Assembly: GCF_018918125.1 (NCBI RefSeq)
Contig: NZ_JAHLQA010000007.1
Location: 310,001-374,000, forward strand
DNA from: Blautia sp. MSJ-19
GTDB lineage: Bacteria > Bacillota > Clostridia > Lachnospirales > Lachnospiraceae
Direction of reading: 5' to 3'
Length of the DNA: 64,000 nucleotides
Shown here: positions 7,812-15,769 of the stretch, one piece after another
Layout of the letters: every line of letters begins with the position of its first letter
How positions within the stretch are numbered: position 1 is the first letter of the stretch
The notes under the pieces: generated by a model
Databases searched by the model: none
What the model saw: the letters and a program-made list of their open reading frames with translations, nothing else
Told to the model about the DNA's origin: nothing
Translations under genes and position numbers: made by a program

Positions 7812-9728
7812 TTATTCACGGGCTGCTTTGCGGGCCTTTTTTTCCGCGTACATTTTTTCGTCAGCAAGGTTGATATAATCATTCAGTGAAAAGATTGGAT
7901 CGTCGGCAACGACATACCCGATGCTTGCTTCAATCGGGAAGGCCATGTGGCTGTTTTCAGACAACAGCCGCAGCGAACCGGCGATATGCTGCTTCAACTG
8001 TTCCATCTGTGTCTGACTGTAATTCGGAATCACGCATACAAATTCATCACCGCCATAACGCATGGAAACGGAGTTGAGCGGACACTGCTGGCGTATTACG
8101 GAAGCGATGCTGCTGATTGCCAGATTGCCCATATCATGTCCAAAATTATCGTTGATGTATTTCAAATGATCTGCATCGATAAACATGATGCCGACTGTCT
8201 GACCACCCTGGATATATTTCTGGAACATAGGAAGAGCAAGCTTTTCGTATGCCATCCGGTTATAAAGACCGGTCAGAGAATCATGAATATAAAGCTGTGA
8301 AAGCTGTTTGTTCTTTTTTCGAAGGATCAGTTTTCCGTAGAGAGCCTCAATGGAGGTGCGGAAAGTATTCAGTGTTTTGAACAGGAACTGATGCTCCACC
8401 AGATAGTCACAGTTTTTCAATACCAGATAACCAATCTCACGTTCACGGAAATGCACAGATGCAAAAAGATACACATGCGGTGTCTGTGCCTTTGTGGTAT
8501 CGGAAATTTCAGAATCCGGCAGCAGATTTCCAAGCATCAGATTTAACTGCTGCGGGCAGGTCTTATCAGGCTGTGGATATACAACCGTCATAGAATCCGG
8601 ATAACCAATACTTCGATAAAGATCATCCGGAATTTCCGGAAGAGAATCTACATTTTCCAGCAGAAAAATATCCGGGTTCATAAGCAGATACAGATTTCCG
8701 CAGTCGTGATCGAGAAGCCAGGTATGCAGGCGGCTGGCAAGTTCTGTGAATGAACTGCATTCCAGCAGAAAACGATCCAGTTCCATCATCCAGTCGAGCA
8801 TGTTTCCATGGCGAACTTCTTCCATGATCTGGTTGGAAACATACTGACCGGGATCAGATGCTTCAGAGGAATGGCACTGACAGCTTTCCCGGTAAATATG
8901 ACGGACGGAAGCAAATACCTGTTCGGCAGTTTCCCTGCCATCCCAGATATCAGTCAGGAGCTGCAGTGCATGGTACATGATATCTGTTTTGGAGAAATCT
9001 ACCGTTGTGATTGGTGGGTCCAGATAAGCGGCTTTGGTATCGTTGTCAAATCCGGTCACAAGAAAATCGTTCGGAACAGAAAATCCGGCATCCCGGGCGG
9101 CGAGACAGATACCGGCCGCAATATTGTCGTTGGCACAGACAAAAGCATCTGGGAGAAGGTCTGCGGACTGGAATCTGGCAAAAGCCTGAAGTCCCGTCTC
9201 TACCTCGTAATCATAGCCTGTGACACGATTGGGTTCAAAAGGAAGATTGTGTTTCAGGAGTGTTTCTTTGTAGGCGAGGAAACGCTGCTGATTTTCGTAA
9301 TTTTCAACAGGACCCCCGACATAGTTCAGTTTTCGACAACCATGTTCGGTGATCAGATGGTCGACCAGTGTACGGACAGCGGTGTAGTCATCAATTCCTG
9401 AATGATAGAGTCCCGGAACTTTTTCCAGAAGCGAGATGACCGGTACGGAAGCCTTCTGGGCAGCCATGATGATTTCTTCCTTGAGGATTTTGTCCGGAAT
9501 CGTTGCGATGTCCAGAAGAATGGCATCAAAAGTGGAGAGATCCGGAAGCCGGGTGATGTTGTATTCCCCGGCATTGTAACTCTTGTCTTTACTGAAACTT
9601 CCAAAACTGTGAAAAACATAGAGGTCTGCCGGCAGATTCCGGTCGGCGGTATAACGACGATAGCCCCGGATCCAGGCGTAGGTGGCATAACGTGCCCGTG
9701 CGTCTGTAATAAGTGCTATTTTTTTCAT
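7812..9728 (-). CDS. LacI-type ligand-binding domain fused to GGDEF diguanylate cyclase
   Basis: A 638-residue cytoplasmic protein. Residues 1-270 form a periplasmic-binding-protein-like fold of the LacI/GalR kind, but without the DNA-binding helix-turn-helix and without a signal peptide. The middle, about 280-470, resembles no domain I can name. Residues 475-635 are a GGDEF domain: DSLTGLYNR, the FIDADHLKYINDNFGHD segment and an intact GGDEF at 559-563. The RxxD inhibitory site expected just upstream is missing. It should make cyclic di-GMP in response to a small ligand, probably a sugar acid given its pairing with cdaR. A TTG at 9746 is in frame, but ATG 9728 is the better start. Confidence 0.87.
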   Translation of the reverse strand: MKKIALITDARARYATYAWIRGYRRYTADRNLPADLYVFHSFGSFSKDKSYNAGEYNITRLPDLSTFDAILLDIATIPDKILKEEIIMAAQKASVPVISLLEKVPGLYHSGIDDYTAVRTLVDHLITEHGCRKLNYVGGPVENYENQQRFLAYKETLLKHNLPFEPNRVTGYDYEVETGLQAFARFQSADLLPDAFVCANDNIAAGICLAARDAGFSVPNDFLVTGFDNDTKAAYLDPPITTVDFSKTDIMYHALQLLTDIWDGRETAEQVFASVRHIYRESCQCHSSEASDPGQYVSNQIMEEVRHGNMLDWMMELDRFLLECSSFTELASRLHTWLLDHDCGNLYLLMNPDIFLLENVDSLPEIPDDLYRSIGYPDSMTVVYPQPDKTCPQQLNLMLGNLLPDSEISDTTKAQTPHVYLFASVHFREREIGYLVLKNCDYLVEHQFLFKTLNTFRTSIEALYGKLILRKKNKQLSQLYIHDSLTGLYNRMAYEKLALPMFQKYIQGGQTVGIMFIDADHLKYINDNFGHDMGNLAISSIASVIRQQCPLNSVSMRYGGDEFVCVIPNYSQTQMEQLKQHIAGSLRLLSENSHMAFPIEASIGYVVADDPIFSLNDYINLADEKMYAEKKARKAARE

Positions 9729-9811
9729 AGTAAAACCCCGTTCCAATAGTATATTTGTGAACAGTATATCGAATTATGTGTGGAAATTCCAGTTTTTTAT
9801 GTAAAAATGTA

Positions 9812-9850
9812 CAAAAAAAGCACCGATTCTACGAATGAATCGATGCTTTT
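9812..9850 (-). terminator. Terminator after garK
   Basis: Two 14-base arms (9816-9829 and 9837-9850, one mismatch) form a hairpin that, read on the minus strand, is followed by seven T residues. It separates garK from the downstream minus-strand sensor/cdaR operon, whose promoter must lie about 9740-9800. Confidence 0.88.
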
Positions 9851-9872
9851 GAGAGAAGATGAAGAAATTGTG

Positions 9873-10994
9873 TCAGAACAGGCGGAAGACCTGTTCGGCC
9901 GCTGCAGTCATATTTGCCTTGGCAGTGGCAGGGTCCATGGCCTCTTCAAGGGTAGAGATTCCACGAACGATCGGGAAAAAGGCATCAATACCGGCTTTGT
10001 TGCAAGCGGTAGCTTCTTTGGTGACGCTTCCTGCGAAAGCGACGGTTTTGGCACCGTATTTCTTGCCGAGTTTGGCGACGCCGACAGGAGCTTTTCCCAT
10101 GGCGGTCTGATGATCCAGACGACCTTCGCCGGTTACGACAACATCGGCATTTTTCATTTCATCCTCAAGATGTACAGCATTCAGGATAAGCTGGATGCCA
10201 GGAGTCAGTTCTCCGTTTAAGTAGCTTAAGAATGCAAAGCCAAGACCTCCGGCAGCACCGGCACCGGACGCATTCATATTGTTTTTGCCTGTGGATTCAG
10301 CAGTGACCCGTGCAAAGTTTTCCATGCCGGCATCCAGAACCGGGAGCATTTCAGAGGTGACACCTTTTTGAGGACCATAGATATAGGTAGCACCCTGAAA
10401 GCCACAGAGAGGATTCGTTACATCACAGGCAATTTTGAAAGAACACTGGGAGAGGAGTTCTTTTCTGTCAGATTCCTTTATTGCAGCAACTTTGGCAAGT
10501 GCCTGTCCGCCTTCTCCGACATCCTGTCCGCTTTTATCCAAAAATGTATAACCGAGAGCTTTCAGCATACCGATTCCACCATCGTTTGTGGCACTTCCGC
10601 CGATTCCGATGATAAAATTGCGGATTCCTTTGCTGATGGCATGTAGGATCATTTCACCAACACCGTAAGTGGTAGCGACCATAGGATTTTTCTGTTCGGA
10701 GATTGTGATTCCGGCAGCAGAAGCCATCTCCATGACTGCTGTATTGGTATCCTTCAGGTATCCATAATAGGCGTTGACCGGCTCGCGATAAGGTCCGGTA
10801 ACGATGACATCGACACGCTCTCCATTGAGACCTTCGATCAGGGCATCTGTGGTTCCCTCACCGCCGTCGGCCAGTGGTTTGACGATTACTTCAGCATCTT
10901 TGTGTGCGGCAAGAACTCCTGCCTTAACAGCCATACCGGCTTCCATGGAAGTCATGCTTCCTTTGAATGAATCAACTGCGACAACAACCTTCAT
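9873..10994 (-). CDS. garK: Glycerate kinase
   Basis: A 373-residue type-1 glycerate kinase (GarK/GlxK family, usually about 380 residues). It starts with the family hallmark VVVAVDSFKGSMTS, followed by PLADGGEGTTDAL and the IGIGGSATNDGGIGML loop around residue 130. It phosphorylates D-glycerate, normally at the 2-hydroxyl, giving 2-phosphoglycerate for glycolysis. It therefore completes the glucarate/galactarate route begun by gudD, the DapA-family lyase and garR. An upstream in-frame ATG at 11009 overlaps the GGAGG ribosome site, so ATG 10994 is chosen. It is transcribed alone, opposite to gudD, and ends in a strong terminator. Confidence 0.95.
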   Translation of the reverse strand: MKVVVAVDSFKGSMTSMEAGMAVKAGVLAAHKDAEVIVKPLADGGEGTTDALIEGLNGERVDVIVTGPYREPVNAYYGYLKDTNTAVMEMASAAGITISEQKNPMVATTYGVGEMILHAISKGIRNFIIGIGGSATNDGGIGMLKALGYTFLDKSGQDVGEGGQALAKVAAIKESDRKELLSQCSFKIACDVTNPLCGFQGATYIYGPQKGVTSEMLPVLDAGMENFARVTAESTGKNNMNASGAGAAGGLGFAFLSYLNGELTPGIQLILNAVHLEDEMKNADVVVTGEGRLDHQTAMGKAPVGVAKLGKKYGAKTVAFAGSVTKEATACNKAGIDAFFPIVRGISTLEEAMDPATAKANMTAAAEQVFRLF

Positions 10995-11243
10995 AATAAA
11001 AACCTCCATTGAATATGAAACAGTAATTAGTACGGAACAGCTTTGATGATGCTACTATACCATGCGCGGGAGAAAAAAGATATGTCCTTGATACTAAAAA
11101 ACAAAGATAAATTTATATAATATATATTATGAATAATAAAGAACTTGAAAGGAAGCAGAGAAAAGAATTGTAAAGCGCAGATTAGAATGCTAATATATTC
11201 TTATACAAAAGAATAAATCCCGGTTCCCTGGAGAGGAGAAATC

Positions 11244-12227
11244 ATGCGTGATGAGACGAGGCTGGATGTATATACAGCTGGAGTAACCGGTGCGGAGTAT
11301 GATGCAGGTATGAAACAGCTCATGAGTAATAAGGAGATTATTATTCCTATCCTGCAAATGACAGTGCCGGAGTTTAAAACGTGCTCACAGGAAGAGATTT
11401 TACAGTGTCTGGATATTTCTTCCATTACAAAAGATGATTTCGTCAGTGATGTACCAAAGATAGAAAAGAACCTGAGATTAACAAAAGAAGATAGTGAATT
11501 GTCTTCTCTTGTGGAGAAACTGGTGCGGTTTGATATTCGGTTTAAAATAAAAAATCCCCGGTTGTCTACAGAAGAGATACGGGTCAATTTACATATTGAT
11601 ATGGAGGCACAGAAAAGCTACCGTCCGAGTAATCCTTCATATCCTATATTAAAACGTGCAGTATATTATGCTGCCAGAGATCTGTCTTCTCAGCTAAACA
11701 GTATTACACAGACTACGGATTATTCGAAACTGGAAAAATGTTATTCCATATGGATCTGTACGGAGGACATACCAAAGAAGCTACAGAATACACTGACAGA
11801 ATATTCTTTTTCGAAAAAGGATATCATAGGAGTAGCAGATGAACCAGAGGAGGATTATGATCTCTTAACAGTGATTGTTATCCGACAGGGAAAGAAAACA
11901 GAAGAAAAAGGAATATTTGACTATCTGAACGGACTTTTTACCTGTGATATAAACAAGATAGAGAAATATTCATACATAAAGTGGTCAGAGCCATTTCAGG
12001 AGGAGGTGAGCGAAGTGGCAGGGTTTGGAGATATGATTTATGAAAGAGGAATGCGTGCAGGAAAACAGGAGGGAATACAAAAAGGAATACAACAGGGACG
12101 TCATGAGGGAATGATTCTTGGAGCACTTATGAGTGGGAAAACTCCGGAAGAGGTTTCTGATATGCTGAATTTACCGTTGGAGGAAATAAAAAAGGTTCAG
12201 GAACAGCAGATGGCCGTGAACAAATAA
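11244..12227 (+). CDS. Rpn-like PD-(D/E)XK nuclease family protein
   Basis: A 327-residue protein of the group annotated as PD-(D/E)XK nuclease family transposase or Rpn (recombination-promoting nuclease). The putative active-site strand is VNLHIDMEAQ near residue 116, where acidic residues precede a glutamine as is common in this group. The C-terminus carries the characteristic glycine-rich repeat GIQKGIQQGRHEGM followed by a short helical tail with EEVSDML. Rpn proteins are DNA endonucleases that promote RecA-independent recombination; whether this copy acts in transposition or defence is not visible. GAGAGGAG precedes the ATG. Related but divergent genes occur at 50233-51159 and, duplicated, at 51301-53607. 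Confidence 0.72.
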   Translation: MRDETRLDVYTAGVTGAEYDAGMKQLMSNKEIIIPILQMTVPEFKTCSQEEILQCLDISSITKDDFVSDVPKIEKNLRLTKEDSELSSLVEKLVRFDIRFKIKNPRLSTEEIRVNLHIDMEAQKSYRPSNPSYPILKRAVYYAARDLSSQLNSITQTTDYSKLEKCYSIWICTEDIPKKLQNTLTEYSFSKKDIIGVADEPEEDYDLLTVIVIRQGKKTEEKGIFDYLNGLFTCDINKIEKYSYIKWSEPFQEEVSEVAGFGDMIYERGMRAGKQEGIQKGIQQGRHEGMILGALMSGKTPEEVSDMLNLPLEEIKKVQEQQMAVNK

Positions 12228-12287
12228 CGAAAGTAAATTACTGATATGAAGTAATAGGGAATTGGGAAAAGTATAATATGATAGTCT

Positions 12288-12333
12288 GAACGTGGTGCCT
12301 GGTTAAAAAACAGATACCACGTTCTTGTATTTT
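12288..12333. terminator. Bidirectional terminator between Rpn-like gene and nudC
   Basis: A 9-bp stem (12288-12296 with 12316-12324), extended by three inner pairs (CTG/CAG), has T-rich sequence on the right (TTTTT at 12330) and serves the converging genes. On the left the flank is weaker. Confidence 0.75.
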
Positions 12334-13182
12334 TTATCTTGGCTCTTTTCCGGCAGCGAAGACCATCATCATTTCATTGGTAAGGCTGCTGTCGGTGTCC
12401 TGACCGATAATTTTGTCACGTTCAAACCACTGGGCTACGGACAGCTCTTCGTGATCCACCGTGAGTGTATCATCCCCGTCTACATCACAGAAAAAGCCAA
12501 AGAGCAGGGTGCCGGAGAAGGACCACGGCTGGCTTTTATAATAACGAAGATTTTTGACTTTGAGGCCGACTTCTTCCATAACTTCTCTGTGCACGGTCTC
12601 TTCAATCGTTTCCCCAATTTCTGCAAAACCGGCAATCAGAGCATATTGTTTAAAACTTCTGCCTTCATATTTGGAGCAAATGATTTTGTCACCGTTTGTG
12701 ATTCCGACAATCACAGCCGGCATAAGTACCGGGTATTCCTGACGACCGCAGGAAGGGCAGTACATCATGCGTTCTTTGGTGTCGTGCTTCATTGGATTTC
12801 CGCAACAGCCACAGAAACGGCGGTTCCTGTACCAGAACCAGAGCTGATATCCGGTGATTGCAGCAAAAGCAAGATACTGCGGTTCTACATAACGAAGCTC
12901 TCTGTTTTCGTGGAATTCATAGCCTGGCAGCAGAGAAGTATCCAGCCCCGGAATCAGATAGAAACGTTCTTCGTCAATTGAAAAAAGATAAATATAGTTT
13001 TCATATAGATCGCTTACGTTTCCTTCTAATTCGCGAAAACGAGGAAGAGTGATAGAATCCTTGTTTTCTGTTTTATGGAAGAAACTCTTTCCGTTTTCAT
13101 AAGCGAGAATGATGCTGCTTTCATCCGGAGCAACTGGTTTATATTCATTGTGATAAGTGTGCGGTGCAATATCCTGTATCAT
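12334..13182 (-). CDS. nudC: NAD(+) diphosphatase / NADH pyrophosphatase
   Basis: A 282-residue Nudix hydrolase of the NudC type. A zinc ribbon with two cysteine pairs (CGCCGNP and CPSCGRQ) lies near residues 125-150. It is followed by a full Nudix box starting at GFAEIGETIEE (pattern GX5EX7REVMEEVG) and the NudC-specific motif after it, here SQPWSFSG in place of the usual SQPWPFP. Family enzymes cut NAD(H) to NMN(H) plus AMP and remove NAD caps from RNA. It is a single-gene unit preceded by AAGGAGG. No functional tie to the neighbours is apparent. Confidence 0.93.
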   Translation of the reverse strand: MIQDIAPHTYHNEYKPVAPDESSIILAYENGKSFFHKTENKDSITLPRFRELEGNVSDLYENYIYLFSIDEERFYLIPGLDTSLLPGYEFHENRELRYVEPQYLAFAAITGYQLWFWYRNRRFCGCCGNPMKHDTKERMMYCPSCGRQEYPVLMPAVIVGITNGDKIICSKYEGRSFKQYALIAGFAEIGETIEETVHREVMEEVGLKVKNLRYYKSQPWSFSGTLLFGFFCDVDGDDTLTVDHEELSVAQWFERDKIIGQDTDSSLTNEMMMVFAAGKEPR

Positions 13183-13381
13183 AAGAAACCTCCTTAAAAT
13201 AGAGTGTAGTTGATTATCTGGTAAGAATCTGCGTTTACTGCTTTATCAGACTGTATTCAGTATAGGGGAGGTGTTTGGAAAATGCAAGAGAGGAGTTGGC
13301 ATTACATAGGAGGTTATGATAATTGAAAAATGTAATACCAAAATAAAATGATAAAAATTTGACAAAATGCTGTGCGGGTTA

Positions 13382-13410
13382 TTGACAGCACAGAACCTTC
13401 GTGTTATTAT
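13382..13410 (+). promoter_or_regulatory. Promoter upstream of the cobalamin riboswitch
   Basis: TTGACA (13382-13387) and TATTAT (13405-13410) are 17 bp apart and about 35 bp before the riboswitch begins. The preceding stretch 13183-13381 holds no recognisable gene. Confidence 0.6.
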
Positions 13411-13442
13411 AATGCCAGTATAATTCCATATTGAACATATGA

Positions 13443-13605
13443 AGTGCTGACTGTAATCCGCGTAGCAGTCAGAAGAGGGAATCAGGTGCAAGTCCTGAGC
13501 GATCCGGTCACTGTAACAGAGGAGCGACTTTTCGATATCCCATTGTACGATAGTATGAGAAGGGGAAAGGAAGCGATGATCCTGAAGTCAGGAAACCTGC
13601 TTTGT
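13443..13605 (+). promoter_or_regulatory. Cobalamin (B12) riboswitch
   Basis: The class hallmarks occur in order. First comes a 5' hairpin (CTGACT at 13447 with AGTCAG at 13476), then GGTGCAAGTCCTGAGC near 13485, then the core CCGGTCACTGTAA near 13504. The 3' B12 box follows with GAAGTCAGGAAACCTGC at 13584-13600. These match the adenosylcobalamin riboswitch consensus well. Ligand binding normally sequesters the ribosome site or allows terminator formation. Here a terminator follows at 13672-13700, so transcription attenuation is the likely mode. No cobalamin transport or synthesis gene follows directly. Confidence 0.88.
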
Positions 13606-13671
13606 ATGGCGAGGTTAAACTTCCGTGTAAAGTGTAACAACCAACTTAGGGTATCCGCAACCCCAAGCGTT

Positions 13672-13700
13672 GTCTGCTGATTGGAAGCAGGCATTTTTTT
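13672..13700 (+). terminator. Riboswitch-linked terminator
   Basis: A 7-bp stem (13672-13678 with 13686-13692, one G-U pair) is followed by seven T residues. It lies about 70 nt past the B12 box and is the likely expression platform. Confidence 0.75.
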
Positions 13701-13724
13701 ATGGAATTCGCCTGTTCGTATGAA

Positions 13725-13926
13725 TTATACCTATGTGTATCGTGGTAGCCGCCACGTACATAAACCCTTAAAGGGTATGATTAAATGGCAGGCGGTACTA
13801 CTCCGGATGCATTCGTTCCCTCCGCATATATGAACGGATTCATTGTCTACCCCGGAGCAGTATCGCAAATCCTCTAAATAAGTCTCGAAGATGACCAGTT
13901 CGGCAGTGCCGTGACTGGATTTTTTT
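13725..13926 (+). ncRNA. Structured RNA region of unknown class, ending in a terminator
   Basis: Successive hairpins fill this stretch. A bulged stem lies at 13733-13762 (CGTGG with CCACG), and ACCCTT pairs with AAGGGT near 13765. A long hairpin has outer arms 13796-13806 and 13852-13862 (10 of 11 paired) with further pairing inside. The 3' end is a terminator: CCAGT (13895-13899) with ACTGG (13914-13918), CGGC with GCCG inside, then seven T residues. A 30-codon ORF (ATG 13785, stop 13875) coincides with the long hairpin but has no ribosome site. I do not recognise the family. It could be an independent small RNA or a second regulatory element on the riboswitch transcript. Confidence 0.45.
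13895..13926 (+). terminator. Terminator of the 13.7-kb structured RNA
   Basis: A nested stem (CCAGT/ACTGG outside, CGGC/GCCG inside) is followed by a run of seven T residues (13920-13926). From here to 14129 the sequence is AT-rich with no feature I can support. Confidence 0.85.
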
Positions 13927-14129
13927 ATATATAAGTCGTTTATGGAAACTGTTTATGAGGTGTTTATTCAGATATGATTGTTATTGTCGAATTCTGAGAG
14001 AATTTTACGATGTTTTTTTGTTGCCTTACAGAGAGAAAAATGATAATTTGCAATTAACAGAATACATGTTGTGCGAAAACTGGAAGATTAATGCAGAAAG
14101 TGAATTATACATAATATGAAAGAGGCATA

Positions 14130-14653
14130 ATGAAAAAACTAAAAATTATTACAGATAATTATGGAAATAATGTGGTGATTCTACCGAACATCATATTTAA
14201 TAATAAACAGAATATCGATTGGAATGAGGTTGAATGTTACCTTCAAAGGTATGTTGGAGAACTTGTTGAAGTAATTAAAACAAAGGATAAAATTTATATT
14301 GGAAATAAATTTCCTGATGAATATAGCAGTTCAAAATATACGAGAAAAATGCGAGGTGCCAGAGCGAAAGCCAAGGCAAATGCCGCGCAGGGAATCAGAG
14401 AAATGGTAGAGATAGCGACAGAAAAAACATTTCGTCAAAATCATAAAGAAAAACATTGTGGGATGCTCAGAACGGATGGTATTATTACATAACGAGATTT
14501 GCAATACCGATTTATGATAACGAAAAAAATACAGGGGAATATAGTATTTATTCAGCGAGTCTTGTCGTAAATCGGACATCTGGGAATAAGATGTATCTTT
14601 ATGATATAGTGAATATAAAAAAAGAAGCGAGTAACCCACTCAAGACTGAATAG
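14130..14653 (+). pseudogene. Frameshifted phage-type BECR (Barnase-EndoU-ColicinE5/D-RelE-like) nuclease gene
   Basis: Two overlapping frames together give one plausible protein of about 173 residues. The first (14130-14492) supplies an N-terminal part with VVILPNIIF, NIDWNEVE and SSKYTRKMRGARAKAKANAAQG. The second resumes near 14456 with DAQNGWYYYITRFAIPIYD and ends with YLYDIVNIKKEASNPL. That order matches small clostridial proteins carrying a phage-associated BECR nuclease domain. One missing base near 14455, right after the HKEKH codons, explains the break. Programmed slippage on the adjacent run of five A is possible but not supported by a good slippery heptamer. I regard it as a recently broken mobile-element gene; family assignment is from memory of similar proteins. 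Confidence 0.55.
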
Positions 14654-14749
14654 CCAAGTGGTACAAAACCGCTTCTAGAATGTTATGATATCATACAAAA
14701 AGATGAAATGTCAATAATAAAAAAGTATTGATTATAATGAGGTGTAAAG

Positions 14750-15046
14750 ATGGAGAAACCATACTGGGAAGGAAAACACTACGCTTTTTTCAGCAACAAA
14801 GAATGTGAATATTTTCCATGCCATGCGGGTGCAGATCCGGAGAATTTCAATTGTCTGTTCTGCTATTGTCCGCTGTATGCGCTGGGCGATAAATGCGGTG
14901 GAAATTTTAAATTCACAGACAAAGGAATCAAAGACTGTACAAACTGTCAGCTGCCGCATAAGGCACAGAATTACGGTTACGTGACAGGGAAATACAGCGA
15001 GCTGGCGGAACTGATGAAGAAGATACGAGAAAGCGGAATGGAATAA
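14750..15046 (+). CDS. Small cysteine-rich metal-binding protein (cysteine-rich small domain)
   Basis: A 98-residue soluble protein with nine cysteines in a compact pattern: CEYFPC, then CLFCYC, a KCGG, and CTNC. This matches the small cysteine-rich domain family (PF04071 as I recall), presumed to bind zinc or an Fe-S cluster. Function is unknown. In other clostridia I recall such domains near cobalamin genes; if correct, this could be the gene the upstream riboswitch once served, but two terminators and a broken gene now lie between. A GAGGTG ribosome site precedes the ATG. Confidence 0.65.
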   Translation: MEKPYWEGKHYAFFSNKECEYFPCHAGADPENFNCLFCYCPLYALGDKCGGNFKFTDKGIKDCTNCQLPHKAQNYGYVTGKYSELAELMKKIRESGME

Positions 15047-15085
15047 GATACGCTGACGATAAAGATGCATAATCAGTTTTTAAAT

Positions 15086-15256
15086 GAATATCCGCTCCGT
15101 TTACTGAACACGCTGCGTTTCCGAATTTCATACATGCGCTTATTAGCGATTGCTCCGCATAACTCGCTGTCGCTCAGACAGATGCTCCACAACCGCAGCT
15201 AGCATGTATGAAATTTACGGAAGCCTTGCTGAGTTCTGTAAACGGAGCGGATATTC
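15086..15256. repeat. Long imperfect palindrome, copy 1
   Basis: The outer arms 15086-15103 and 15239-15256 are perfectly complementary over 18 bases. Pairing continues inward with small interruptions, including GAATTTCATACATGC-like segments near 15122 and 15200. The loop holds a core CTCAGACAGA at 15173-15182 and CGCAGC nearby. The same core occurs inverted in the element at 15528-15713, so both belong to one dispersed family. No ORF fits. It may be a MITE- or REP-like element or encode a structured RNA. Confidence 0.65.
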
Positions 15257-15346
15257 TTCTAAGAAGGCAGATGTGTTTTAGCTGATTACGGATATAATGA
15301 TACTTTACCATTGAATATTCTCGTTCACTTATCAGTTCCGCTTCCC

Positions 15347-15415
15347 CACAACCGGGAAGGCCTCGCCCGACAGCGGTCGAAGACCGCGGCCCACCGCCGG
15401 GGTGTGGTGGCACCA
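15347..15415. other. GC-rich tandem hairpin patch
   Basis: Three short stems follow each other: CTTCCC with GGGAAG (near 15347-15365), GCGGTC with GACCGC (near 15377-15391), and GTGGTG with CACCAC (near 15406-15415). The patch is much richer in GC than its surroundings. No ORF or known RNA class is recognised. Confidence 0.35.
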
Positions 15416-15527
15416 CAAAGATGATACGCCTCCGAGAGAAAAATAAATAATCCGATATATAGAAAAAGAACAACATCCAATTTGCAGAATTCAAGATCTG
15501 GCTATAGTTGAAATCTTCTATACACAG

Positions 15528-15713
15528 AAAAAGAAACAGCTGTCCAAATAAGTTGACCTTGCAAATTTCCGTAGATTCTGACTGCGCTAATGATGGCTGC
15601 GTTGCTCTGTCTGAGCACCGTCAGGTGCGAGTTTGCAAAAGCAGTCATCCATAGATGCGCGGGAAGAATCCGGAAATGCCGCGTGTCAACGAATTGGATA
15701 GCTGTTCCTTTTT
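15528..15713. repeat. Long imperfect palindrome, copy 2 (inverted relative to copy 1)
   Basis: Arms 15528-15547 and 15694-15713 pair at 18 of 20 positions, and complementarity continues inward with mismatches (for example AAATTTCCG near 15565 with CGGAAAT near 15671). The inner core TCTGTCTGAG at 15606-15615 is the reverse complement of the core in copy 1. A direct repeat TGTTCCTTTTTCGT follows at 15703 and 15740. The rest of 15047-15769 holds no gene. Confidence 0.6.
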
Positions 15714-15769
15714 CGTCATATGACACAAATTAAGCAACTGTTCCTTTTTCGTTATATACTATTCTTTAT

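Noticed and set aside
13443-13926. B12-controlled regulatory RNA that sequesters an ANTAR protein, as in ethanolamine loci
   Set aside because: I looked for paired hairpins with six-base loops bearing A1 and G4. The hairpins here have loops of other sizes or bases, and no EutV-like gene is in the window.
15347-15415. tRNA or rRNA fragment
   Set aside because: The hairpins do not form a cloverleaf and no CCA end or T-loop consensus is present.
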